Shown piece by piece: positions 42,712-51,017 of a stretch of 51,128 nucleotides of DNA. Each line of letters starts with the position of its first letter. The stretch's first letter is position 1. The translations under genes and the position numbers were made by a program. Below the pieces are notes generated by a model. That model had not been told where the DNA came from, searched no databases, and saw only the letters and a list, made by a program, of their open reading frames with translations. The DNA is from an uncultured Eubacteriales bacterium (GTDB lineage Bacteria; Bacillota; Clostridia; Oscillospirales; Acutalibacteraceae): NCBI GenBank assembly GCA_900316345.1, contig ONCR01000004.1, positions 1 to 51,128 of the forward strand, read 5' to 3'.

Positions 42712-44694
42712 ATGAAGAGGATAATAAAAACACTTATTGCGACTATTATTGCATTAGTCTTTTGTATAAACTCCGCGATAATCGCTGCGGCTGATGGCGA
42801 AACCTCTGGAAATTGCGGCGACGGCGTTACCTGGAATTATGACGCAGGCACTTCAACGCTGACAATTGAGGGCAGCGGAAGAATGAACGATTATTCGTCA
42901 GGTGAAACGCCTTGGTATCAGTACAGGGCGGATATTCGTAGTATTAAGATAAATGAAGGCGTTACATATATTGGTAAATATGCCTTTTATAACGTTCGCT
43001 CTAACGATTATACAAAATTAACTACAATATCCTTGCCCGAAGGACTTACGGAAATTGCCGCTTACGCCTTCAGATATTGCAGAATAGAAACGCTGAACCT
43101 TCCCTCAACCTTAACTACCATACAAACTGCCGCGCTTAATGATATACAGGAGCTTAAAAGCGTTACCGTTGCAGAGGGAAATACAGCTTTTGCAATGTAT
43201 AACGAATGTCTTTACACTGCAGACTATAAAACGCTTGTTTTTTATCCGCGTGTTTCGGCGGTAAAAGACGTTGTAATAAAAGATGGTTGTGAGGAAATAG
43301 GCATATATGCTTTTTACGGCAGTGGAATTAAAACGGTAACGATACCTTCCTCCGTAACAGTGATAGGGGAGTCAGCGTTTTCAGGCTCCGGAATTCAAAG
43401 CGTTGAAATTCCGTCTTCGGTTAAAACGATTAATCACGGCGCTTTTAGCAGCAGCTCGCTCAAATCCGTAATTCTTAACGAGGGCCTGGAAACAATAAGC
43501 GCATATGCGTTTAGCGGAACAAAAATAAATTCAATATCAGCTATCCCCAAAAGTGTTAAAGTAATTGAAGCCGGTGCGTTTAAAGCAATGGGCGACGTTA
43601 CAACGGGATATATTGATGAAATAACCCTGCTCAGCACGGATTGCTCTTTCCCTACCGATTCGGGCAGCTTTAATGACGTTTTTTATAGTTCCTCCCATCT
43701 GCCTGAGGTGCGTTTCGTTTACAGTCAGTCAACCGAGGAATATCTCAAACGCGTTGAGCATACGAAATATACCGCACTCTGCCTTGACGCAACGGAAAAT
43801 CACACCTTTGAAAAAGCATCAACCACTGCAACCTGTACGGAGGCCGGCACGGCAACAATGACCTGTTCCGTTTGCGGCTATTCCAAAGAGGAAGATGAGG
43901 AGGCGCTCGGTCACAGCTTTACTAATTATGTAAGCGACGGCAACGCAACCTGTACTGCCGACGGCACGAAAACCGCCGAATGCGACAACGGCTGCGGCGA
44001 AACCGACACGGTAACGGATGAAGGCTCAATGACGGAACATATATATGAAGAAACTGTTATCGCTCCTACCTGTACCGAGCAGGGATATACCGAATATAAA
44101 TGTAAGGACTGCGGTAATACATATAAATCCGATTACGTTGAAGCTAAAGGCCACACGGCCGAAACCGTAATTATTAAAGAAGCGGAAATCGGAGAAACGG
44201 GGTTAAAGCAGGAAAAATGCTCCGTTTGCGGCGAGGTATTAAGCGAAGCGGAAATTCCGGCTTTGGAGGAAACGACTACCGAAGAGGAATTAACTCAAAC
44301 AACAGAAACGATAACGGAAGAAACGACTAAAGAAGCCGCTTCAACATCCGAAAAAGAAAATACAATGAAACGGGAAACCGTAACCGCAACCGAAAAGCAG
44401 GACAACTCCTTTAATACGGATTATTCGCTTTTCAGAGTAGTAGGCGGAATTGAATGCGCGAAGGCCGCGGTAAGGTTTGACGAAGAAATAACCGGCTATG
44501 AGGTATTTATCTCGGACGGCTCGGGCTTTAAAAACGGCGGTGAAATAACAAACAGCGATGAAAACTATGTTGTATTTTTAAACCTCAAATCGGACTGTAA
44601 CTATCAATTCAAGCTTAAGGCATTCAAAATCATTGACGGTAAAAAAATATATGCAAACGAGGAAAGCAGGACCGTCACCGTAATGATAAAATAA
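42712..44694 (+). CDS. Secreted BspA-type leucine-rich-repeat protein with CXXC repeats
   Basis: A 660-residue exported protein. The signal peptide (about residues 1-28) is followed by an N-terminal GDGVTWNYDAGTSTLTIEGSG motif and LRR_5 repeats (about 75-300: repeated ...IGESAFSGSGIQSVEIPSS units). Residues about 360-510 hold four CXXC-containing units (TCTEAGTATMTCSVCGYS and similar), then a Thr/Glu-rich stalk and a C-terminal fibronectin-like domain (about 565-660). No LPXTG. BspA-type LRR proteins act in adhesion and surface binding. AAAGGAAG precedes the ATG at 42712; it is coupled to the sigma factor gene. Confidence 0.85.
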   Translation: MKRIIKTLIATIIALVFCINSAIIAAADGETSGNCGDGVTWNYDAGTSTLTIEGSGRMNDYSSGETPWYQYRADIRSIKINEGVTYIGKYAFYNVRSNDYTKLTTISLPEGLTEIAAYAFRYCRIETLNLPSTLTTIQTAALNDIQELKSVTVAEGNTAFAMYNECLYTADYKTLVFYPRVSAVKDVVIKDGCEEIGIYAFYGSGIKTVTIPSSVTVIGESAFSGSGIQSVEIPSSVKTINHGAFSSSSLKSVILNEGLETISAYAFSGTKINSISAIPKSVKVIEAGAFKAMGDVTTGYIDEITLLSTDCSFPTDSGSFNDVFYSSSHLPEVRFVYSQSTEEYLKRVEHTKYTALCLDATENHTFEKASTTATCTEAGTATMTCSVCGYSKEEDEEALGHSFTNYVSDGNATCTADGTKTAECDNGCGETDTVTDEGSMTEHIYEETVIAPTCTEQGYTEYKCKDCGNTYKSDYVEAKGHTAETVIIKEAEIGETGLKQEKCSVCGEVLSEAEIPALEETTTEEELTQTTETITEETTKEAASTSEKENTMKRETVTATEKQDNSFNTDYSLFRVVGGIECAKAAVRFDEEITGYEVFISDGSGFKNGGEITNSDENYVVFLNLKSDCNYQFKLKAFKIIDGKKIYANEESRTVTVMIK

Positions 44695-44712
44695 ATTTTT
44701 AAAATTAAAATC

Positions 44713-44753
44713 AAAACACTTATATAATCGTCTGTATTATATAAGTGTTTTTT
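44713..44753 (+). terminator. Terminator after the LRR gene
   Basis: A 16-bp AT-rich perfect stem (44713-44728 with 44736-44751) and a T-run to 44753. Confidence 0.85.
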
Positions 44754-44770
44754 ATTATGGGAGGTATAAA

Positions 44771-45952
44771 ATGGAAAATATTGAGTATAACGCGACGTAT
44801 GATACGCCTGACAGCGGAGGTAAAGACGGCAGGGACAGCCGATTTTTAAACGGCTTTTTATTGGTGTTCGGTCTTGACAAAATAGTTATTCTTTTAGTAA
44901 TTATTTTTACCGTTATAGGCGTTAAGTTCCTTACAAATCACGTTACCTTCAGCGGCTACGTTCTTGAAAAGAACCTTATTGTTGAGGGAGATAACGGCCA
45001 AGGCGTGCTTTCAAAGCCTTACGACGTTATTGATATTCGCTCTTTTTATAACGATTATTCAAACGGCACGCTTACCTACCCCGAATTTGCAAAGCTTTTT
45101 GACGTAAGCGTTGAGGGCGATACCGAAAATATTACACACGATACCAAGCTTAAATTCACTATCAGATTAGATAAAGATAAAGCCGAAGCGGCGATGAACA
45201 AAAAGCTGCTCAAAAGCGTTTATAAATATGATTATGAAGCGTCGGCTTATGATAAACCGATGATTAATCCCTTTAAATATCTAAAGCTTACTTATGAGGG
45301 AACCGAGGGTAACGCTTCCGCAAAAATAACGACCGATGAATCTCAGTCAAATCAGTACGGTTATACGCTTAAGGTAAAAACCGAAAAAGAAATCAGCGGT
45401 ACAATGAAGGATTATCTTGAGATTTACAAGGGCTCGGAATATATAAACTCATACGAAATAGAACACGAACGCTATCTCGGCAGCTCCTCAAACGGAAAAA
45501 TCAGTGAAGGCGACGCCATTAAGGTAACTCTTTCGCAAAAAACGCAAACCGACGAATACCATATTTGCAGCAACCATATTGTTTTTGTTAACGCGCTTGA
45601 CGAAATAGTTACCGAGAAGCAAAGCATAAACAAGGAATCGATAGAAGCCTTTAAGAAGGCGGCTATTGAGCAGGTTCCCGACGGAAAGTATTTACATACC
45701 TACTTCCTCGGCGAAACCAAGTTCGGCTCCATTCTTGTTGCAACATTTGAAGAACCCGAATATAATTATCTTCACATTGCGGATATTACAAATCCCGGAA
45801 TTGACGAAAACGGCAATATACAGCAATACTCGCTTGATTCCATAGAGACGGACGTAATAGTTGTTGACGATTTTAACAACCTTGATATAAACAAGGAGCT
45901 TAAAAACTATTACAAATATGAAACCTCGGTTGACGACGCGCAGCTTGATTAA
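44771..45952 (+). CDS. Membrane-anchored envelope protein of unknown function
   Basis: A 393-residue protein with a short charged cytoplasmic N-terminus, one membrane helix (about residues 35-56) and a large external part. The start of that part, NLIVEGDNGQGVLSKPYDVIDIRSFYND, resembles SITFVGTDGHGTIDFGK...NIQGLYND of the lipoprotein two genes downstream, and both end with an N-G-N-I stretch near the C-terminus, so the two appear paralogous. Function unknown. GGGAGGTAT lies just before the ATG. The gene follows a terminator, so it probably has separate expression from the LRR gene. Confidence 0.7.
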   Translation: MENIEYNATYDTPDSGGKDGRDSRFLNGFLLVFGLDKIVILLVIIFTVIGVKFLTNHVTFSGYVLEKNLIVEGDNGQGVLSKPYDVIDIRSFYNDYSNGTLTYPEFAKLFDVSVEGDTENITHDTKLKFTIRLDKDKAEAAMNKKLLKSVYKYDYEASAYDKPMINPFKYLKLTYEGTEGNASAKITTDESQSNQYGYTLKVKTEKEISGTMKDYLEIYKGSEYINSYEIEHERYLGSSSNGKISEGDAIKVTLSQKTQTDEYHICSNHIVFVNALDEIVTEKQSINKESIEAFKKAAIEQVPDGKYLHTYFLGETKFGSILVATFEEPEYNYLHIADITNPGIDENGNIQQYSLDSIETDVIVVDDFNNLDINKELKNYYKYETSVDDAQLD

Positions 45953-45980
45953 CCGTTTTTAGGAAAGGAGGGTTAAAAAT

Positions 45981-46391
45981 ATGTTAGATGATTTATTTGA
46001 ATTTGAATTTGAAGATGATGAACAAGCAAAAAAGGACGTTATAGTTCAAAGCATTATTTTAATAATAAAAGGAATATTCACTACCGGCGCGTTAATTACA
46101 ACGATAGTTCGTTTTACCAAGCACGGCAACGAAGGCGTTTTCTATTTAGGGCTTGCATTTTTATTCACCGCAGCGGCATGCTTTGTTTATAAGCTTGTTA
46201 TATATATTGTTAAGCTATTTGTTCTTTCCATAGCCATAATACCGATTCCCATAATACACATTTTTGCAGCGCTTTTGGTTGTTTTAACGGTAATTTATTT
46301 AATACCCGCTGCATTTGCCGTAGTTTCGCTTATTGAATCAGCGTTTCACTATACGGCGGCAAGAAAATATTTAAAAGGAGATTATATATGA
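45981..46391 (+). CDS. Small four-helix membrane protein
   Basis: A 136-residue protein with an acidic N-terminus (DDLFEFEFEDDEQ) and four hydrophobic helices (about residues 22-42, 50-72, 74-92 and 95-120). Not assigned to a family. GGAGGGT precedes the ATG, and the gene overlaps the following lipoprotein gene by 4 bases, so the products are made together. Confidence 0.7.
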   Translation: MLDDLFEFEFEDDEQAKKDVIVQSIILIIKGIFTTGALITTIVRFTKHGNEGVFYLGLAFLFTAAACFVYKLVIYIVKLFVLSIAIIPIPIIHIFAALLVVLTVIYLIPAAFAVVSLIESAFHYTAARKYLKGDYI

Positions 46392-47581
46392 AAAAATTTA
46401 TTAAACCGTTTATTGCCGTTTGTCTTTCAGCGGCCATTACAGCAATGATTTTTACCGGATGCGGTAAATCATCAAAATACATTAATCTTGAGGATTATTT
46501 TTACGACAGCATTACCTTTGTAGGAACCGACGGCCACGGAACGATAGACTTTGGCAAAGACGAAGAAAACGTTTATAATATCCAGGGCCTGTATAACGAT
46601 ATGGTAGGCGCGCAGGAGGGAGCGAAGGCTTCAGCCGGTTTAGCGGACGGAATAACGTTTATTGATAATATAGACATTGAGGAAGAGGGCAATTTAGGCA
46701 GCCTTAAAAACGGCGACGAGGTTGAAATTATTGTTACCGTTGTTCCCTCAAAGCTCAACGCAGTGCAGGGCGTTATAAAAACCATAAAGGAAGACGAAAC
46801 AAGGGTTACAAGAAAATACACCGTAAGCGGCTTAGAGGAGGAAAAAGAGGTTAACGCTTTTGACGCCGTTGCAGGCGTTTATTACGTTGACGGACATATA
46901 AAGGTTGATACCAAGGCTGATTACAGCGTGGATTTGGCAAAAGGCAAGCTCAGAGGCGCAAAGCCCTTCTCCGTATATCAGGGACTTATTATTGAAGAAA
47001 ACGAAGAGTCTTTACCCGAAAACATTCCGATAAACACGGATATAACCTCGGCTGACAGCTTCCAAAAAGGAATGAAGGTAAACCTTGAATTAGGCTGTGA
47101 GCTTGACGCATACAATAAATACGGCATAGTTTTTTCCTCAAAAACTCAGGAATTTGAGGTTAAGGAAGCCGTATATCCAACCAAGCCTGACCAAATTTCA
47201 AAGGCGTCGTTAGATACGATTAAGGCTTACACGGATGAAGTGATTAAGGAATTCACAACGGACAGCAGCGGAGTTGAGCATGAGGCGCAATTCGTGGGGA
47301 TGTATTTTGAATATGAAAAGCCGAGCGATTCCATATTCGGAAAAGAAGAACACGGAGAAGCAAAAATCACGGCTCTTTATTCGGGAATTTTTGGCGGTAA
47401 GCAGCAGTTCAGAACGTTAGAGATTCACGACGATATTATGCTTGATGAAAACGGGAACATTATTTTACTTGCCATGTTTAATTCAAGCTTAGGCTACCGT
47501 GATTACGATTCCGAAAAGGATTACTTAAGCCGTTATGACGGTTATCTTACAGAAACAACAATTACCAAAATCAATTACTAA
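46388..47581 (+). CDS. Lipoprotein paralogous to the 44.8-kb envelope protein
   Basis: A 397-residue lipoprotein with lipobox MIFTGCGKS (Cys about residue 25). The mature protein opens with FVGTDGHGTIDF and has repeated beta-rich segments each preceded by a GD/GM turn (LKNGDEVEIIVTVVPS, FQKGMKVNLELGCE), suggesting tandem immunoglobulin-like domains. A C-terminal domain (about residues 285-397) includes DIMLDENGNIILLAM. Its order of motifs matches the membrane-anchored protein at 44.8 kb. Function unknown; AAAGGAG lies just before the ATG. Confidence 0.75.
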   Translation: MKKFIKPFIAVCLSAAITAMIFTGCGKSSKYINLEDYFYDSITFVGTDGHGTIDFGKDEENVYNIQGLYNDMVGAQEGAKASAGLADGITFIDNIDIEEEGNLGSLKNGDEVEIIVTVVPSKLNAVQGVIKTIKEDETRVTRKYTVSGLEEEKEVNAFDAVAGVYYVDGHIKVDTKADYSVDLAKGKLRGAKPFSVYQGLIIEENEESLPENIPINTDITSADSFQKGMKVNLELGCELDAYNKYGIVFSSKTQEFEVKEAVYPTKPDQISKASLDTIKAYTDEVIKEFTTDSSGVEHEAQFVGMYFEYEKPSDSIFGKEEHGEAKITALYSGIFGGKQQFRTLEIHDDIMLDENGNIILLAMFNSSLGYRDYDSEKDYLSRYDGYLTETTITKINY

Positions 47582-47620
47582 AAGAAAGAAGAAGCGAAAT
47601 AATTCGCTTCTTCTTTCTTT
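47581..47620. terminator. Strong bidirectional terminator
   Basis: An 18-bp perfect stem (47581-47598 with 47603-47620) with ATAA loop, between converging genes. The left arm includes the last base of the lipoprotein stop codon. Confidence 0.9.
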
Positions 47621-47647
47621 TACGCCTTCGTTATTGCCTGCATACTT

Positions 47648-48835
47648 CTATTTTGCAAACATAGCTTTTATTTTTTTAGGAAGATATGTTATAACGTTTC
47701 CTATACAGTAAGCGCTTGATTCCTTTATTTTTTCAATTCTTCGTTTTAGTTTTTTCTTTTGCCTTTTCAGTTTTTTTACTTTAAATAACAGTTCTTCTTT
47801 TTCTTGTTGTAAAGCTGCATTCTGTTTTGCAAGCTCTTGCTTTTCTTCTGTAAGAACGGACAGCGTTTTGTAAATCCAGGAAGGATAAACCACCATTTGT
47901 TCAAAGAGAGTCCGTTCGTCAGGAGCTAAGTCAAAGCGCTTTGCCTTCTCTTCTTCGCAAAGTGAACGGTATCTGTTAACAGCAATCTGCTGAAGCGTCA
48001 CAATTCGTTTATATTCGTAGTTCCCGTTATCCTCTTTGTTAATGCAATCCGTATGATTTGCAATATACTCTCTTATATCGCACGCGGCGGAAAAAGGGCC
48101 GTAGCTATGAGAAAACGTATATTTTGACTGAGTAATAGAGTTATTTCGTATTCGGTTTTTATATAAAACTCTGTTAATACAGCTGCAGCGCGTCATACTC
48201 ATAAGCGCCGAAAACATCCAAAACTCGTCTTCATATACAACACCGGGACGAAACCACAGCCCGTTATCAATAAAAGCGCTGCGCAGAATTACGCAAGACC
48301 ATACCGTAACAACAACGGATGTTTTAACCGACAATTCATGAAAAAGCTCTTTTCCGGTATATACCTTTTTATCGTTAAGGGTTCTTGTATAGTATCTTTC
48401 ATTCATCCTTTCGGCAACTTCAACCTTATCTTGACTGTCTGCAAATCCTACCGCGTTAAAACAAACGTATTCAAGATTGCGCTTTTTCATATCATTTATA
48501 CATAGTTCAAGCGCTTCGGGTTCAATAATATCATCGCTATCCATAAAATAAAGAAATTCGCCTTTTGCTTCACGCGCACCGCAGTTACGCGCTTCCGACA
48601 CGCCCCTGTTTTCCTGAGTAATAACTCTGATACGCTCGTCACGCGCTGCGTATTCTTTCAGAATTTCAGGCGAATTATCCGTTGAGCCGTCATCTACACA
48701 GATGATTTCCATATCGCTTATGCTTTGGGCAATAATGCTGTCAAGGCATTCCGAAAGCCAAGCTTCAACATTATATACGGGAACGACTACCGAGATAACA
48801 GGCGTTATTCTTTTTTCGCTATTATTCATATTCAT
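47648..48835 (-). CDS. Family 2 glycosyltransferase with C-terminal coiled coil
   Basis: A 395-residue enzyme. The GT-A domain (about residues 12-230) has ISVVVPVYNVEAWLSECLDSI, IICVDDGSTDNSPEIL, RGVSEARNCG and the metal-binding DSDD. Residues about 318-375 form a strongly charged coiled coil (LAKQNAALQQEKEELLFKVKKLKRQKKK). GT2 enzymes of this type make capsule, teichoic acid or surface glycans; sugar and acceptor are not visible. The ribosome site is weak (AAAGG). It has no neighbours of the same pathway in the window. Confidence 0.88.
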   Translation of the reverse strand: MNMNNSEKRITPVISVVVPVYNVEAWLSECLDSIIAQSISDMEIICVDDGSTDNSPEILKEYAARDERIRVITQENRGVSEARNCGAREAKGEFLYFMDSDDIIEPEALELCINDMKKRNLEYVCFNAVGFADSQDKVEVAERMNERYYTRTLNDKKVYTGKELFHELSVKTSVVVTVWSCVILRSAFIDNGLWFRPGVVYEDEFWMFSALMSMTRCSCINRVLYKNRIRNNSITQSKYTFSHSYGPFSAACDIREYIANHTDCINKEDNGNYEYKRIVTLQQIAVNRYRSLCEEEKAKRFDLAPDERTLFEQMVVYPSWIYKTLSVLTEEKQELAKQNAALQQEKEELLFKVKKLKRQKKKLKRRIEKIKESSAYCIGNVITYLPKKIKAMFAK

Positions 48836-48974
48836 TCACATAGCCTTTCTGCCCGCAAATGATAACTAAAATTCACAACAAAATCTCTTCTTGTTGGGCA
48901 GACAGGGCGTTGAATGTGAATTTAGCCATCAATCATTGCCGCAAAGCGAGAAAACGGGCGGGAAACATAATTGC

Positions 48975-48996
48975 TTAGTGTGAATTGTCACACTAA
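48975..48996. promoter_or_regulatory. Palindrome in the gap before the glycosyltransferase gene
   Basis: TTAGTGTGA (48975-48983) and TCACACTAA (48988-48996) are perfect 9-bp arms around a 4-base centre. No T-run follows on either strand in the right place, so an operator is as likely as a terminator. The rest of the 185-base gap shows no gene. Confidence 0.4.
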
Positions 48997-49020
48997 TAAC
49001 TCCTTTATAATAGTAGTTTT

Positions 49021-50181
49021 TTATACTTTATTTAAAACACAAACTGTTTCAACGTGCTTGGTAAACGGGAACATATCGACGCCCTGAATTTCGCACACTC
49101 TGAAGCCGTGCGCAACAAGAAATTCAAGGTCGCGCTTAAGCGTTACGGGGTTGCACGAAACGTAAATAACGCGCTTAGGTTCGGCTTTAACTACGGATTT
49201 TAAAAACTTAACCGTTGAGCCTGCGCGCGGAGGGTCCATAATCACAACGTCAAAGCGCTCGCCCTCGCCCGTTATGTATTCAAGATATTCGCCCGCGTCG
49301 TCACAGGTAAAATAAATATTCTTAATTCCGTTTTGCTTTGCGTTTATTATTGCGTCCTTAACGGCGGCCCTGTTAACCTCAACGCCGAGCACCTGCTTTG
49401 CGCTTTTTGAAGCGATAAGCCCTATCGTTCCCGTTCCGCAATAGCTGTCAAAAACCGTTTCACTGCCCGTAAGCCCTGCAAGCTCAATCACTTTATTGTA
49501 CAGCACCTCGCACTGGCTTGGGTTAACCTGGTAAAACGAAGACGGCGAAATTCTGAATTTCAACGAGCAGAGCTCATCCTCAATATACCCCTTGCCGTAA
49601 AGCACCGTGCTTCTTTCGCCGAGCATAAGGTTAATATCCGAATTATTAACGTTATGAATAACCGTTGTTATTTCGGGATGGGCGGAAAGAAGCGCCTTAA
49701 CGAAGTTATTCTTTGACGGAAACGCAGGCGTTGCGGTTACTATTACAACCATAATTTCGCCCGTTTTTACGGCGTTTCTGACAAGTATATGGCGAACAAA
49801 GCCGTAGCCCTTTTTAATATCATAGGGCTTCAGCTTAAAGCTGTCACACAAACGGCGAACCGTAACAATAATCCTATCCGCATTTTCATTTTCAAGCAGG
49901 CAGGAATCAACGGGAACAATGCTTTTTGAAGTGCTTTGATAAATCCCCGAAGCGGTTCGCTGTCTTTTAAAATCAAAGTAGAACGCCGCCTGCGCCTTAT
50001 TACGGTAGCGTAAGGGATTTTCCATACCGATTATTTTATTCACCCTTGAAAACCCGCCGAGAAGCGAATTAAGCTGCCTTTGCTTGTATTCAAGCTGTTC
50101 TTCATAGCTCAAATTTGAAAGCTGACAGCCGCCGCAACGTTTTGAAACCTTACAATTATAGCTTTCCATAATCAGAACCAT
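49021..50181 (-). CDS. RlmD-type 23S rRNA (uracil-C5)-methyltransferase
   Basis: A 386-residue member of the TrmA/RlmC/RlmD family that methylates uracil C5 in rRNA using SAM. The iron-sulfur site CX5CX2C (Cys 10, 16 and 19) plus a later Cys (VDSCLL) fits RlmD-like enzymes. SAM motif VFDSYCGTGTIGL, IMDPPRAG, and the catalytic Cys in YVSCNPVTLKRDL are present. The usual N-terminal TRAM domain is missing. It overlaps the CorA gene by 10 bases; the first in-frame ATG after that stop is at 50169, so the start is uncertain. Confidence 0.88.
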   Translation of the reverse strand: MVLIMESYNCKVSKRCGGCQLSNLSYEEQLEYKQRQLNSLLGGFSRVNKIIGMENPLRYRNKAQAAFYFDFKRQRTASGIYQSTSKSIVPVDSCLLENENADRIIVTVRRLCDSFKLKPYDIKKGYGFVRHILVRNAVKTGEIMVVIVTATPAFPSKNNFVKALLSAHPEITTVIHNVNNSDINLMLGERSTVLYGKGYIEDELCSLKFRISPSSFYQVNPSQCEVLYNKVIELAGLTGSETVFDSYCGTGTIGLIASKSAKQVLGVEVNRAAVKDAIINAKQNGIKNIYFTCDDAGEYLEYITGEGERFDVVIMDPPRAGSTVKFLKSVVKAEPKRVIYVSCNPVTLKRDLEFLVAHGFRVCEIQGVDMFPFTKHVETVCVLNKV

Positions 50182-51011
50182 TTGCGCTTTTTGCCGATAA
50201 TTGTTAAAAGAAGAATAACGGTTATTGAAAGCGAGATAACGTAGATATACCCGTATTTCCAGCCGAATTCGGGCATTGAAGAAAAGTTCATTCCGTACCA
50301 GCCGACTATCAGCGTAAGCGGAAAGAATATGCTTGTAATAACCGTAAAGAACTTCATCGTGTGGTTAAGCCTTAAATCGAGGTAGGACGAATAGGCGTCC
50401 TGAAGATGAGTTACGGAGCTTGAAAGCGAATCAACGTCCTCGCGCAGACGGGTAATTCTTAACCCCAGGTTTGAAATATAGCGCAAATCCTCGTTATCAA
50501 ATATATTGTTTTCGTTTTCTTCAAACGCGTCGGTAATATCAAGAAGCTGTTCATAGTAATTATGAAGGGTAAGAAGCTCGCGTTTAAGGGTTAAAAGCTC
50601 CATATTAAAGCCGTCGTCGGCGTTGCCCTTAAGCACGTTTTCCTCCATTTCGGTTATTTCGTTTCCCCTGTTTTCAACATACTTGAAATCGTTAACAATA
50701 AGGGCGTCGAGAAAAGAATAGATAACCTTTTCAAGCGTTGCGTTTTCGGCGCTGAATTTGTTAACGGTATCAAGGAAAAGCTTTTTGGTTGAGGAGTCAA
50801 AATCCTCAACGTCAACGACCAAAAGAAGATTCTTTTTAACGTAAAGCGCAACGCAGTCTACCCTGCCCCTCGTCTCCTCGGGAGAGGCAATGCGAAGCTC
50901 GGTAAAGGTATAGTCCCCGTTGCCCTTTGTCACGAAGAACGCGGCGACCCCTATCACGGCGGCTATGCCGAGATAGGTAAAGAACCTGGGGTCACTGAAC
51001 AAACGCTTCAT
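50172..51011 (-). CDS. CorA-family metal ion transporter with unusual N-terminus
   Basis: A 279-residue CorA-like protein. Two C-terminal helices flank the pore signature YGMNF (about residues 240-244), and a long helical region (about 95-215) matches the CorA funnel. The first 50 residues are unusual: they contain a hydrophobic segment (about 12-28) and are encoded in clearly more GC-rich codons than the rest. CorA proteins normally begin with a soluble cytoplasmic domain. The switch lies near base 50860. The N-terminus could be acquired or could reflect an assembly join. Magnesium or cobalt is the usual substrate. Confidence 0.8.
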   Translation of the reverse strand: MKRLFSDPRFFTYLGIAAVIGVAAFFVTKGNGDYTFTELRIASPEETRGRVDCVALYVKKNLLLVVDVEDFDSSTKKLFLDTVNKFSAENATLEKVIYSFLDALIVNDFKYVENRGNEITEMEENVLKGNADDGFNMELLTLKRELLTLHNYYEQLLDITDAFEENENNIFDNEDLRYISNLGLRITRLREDVDSLSSSVTHLQDAYSSYLDLRLNHTMKFFTVITSIFFPLTLIVGWYGMNFSSMPEFGWKYGYIYVISLSITVILLLTIIGKKRKWF

Positions 51012-51017
51012 GAGCCT

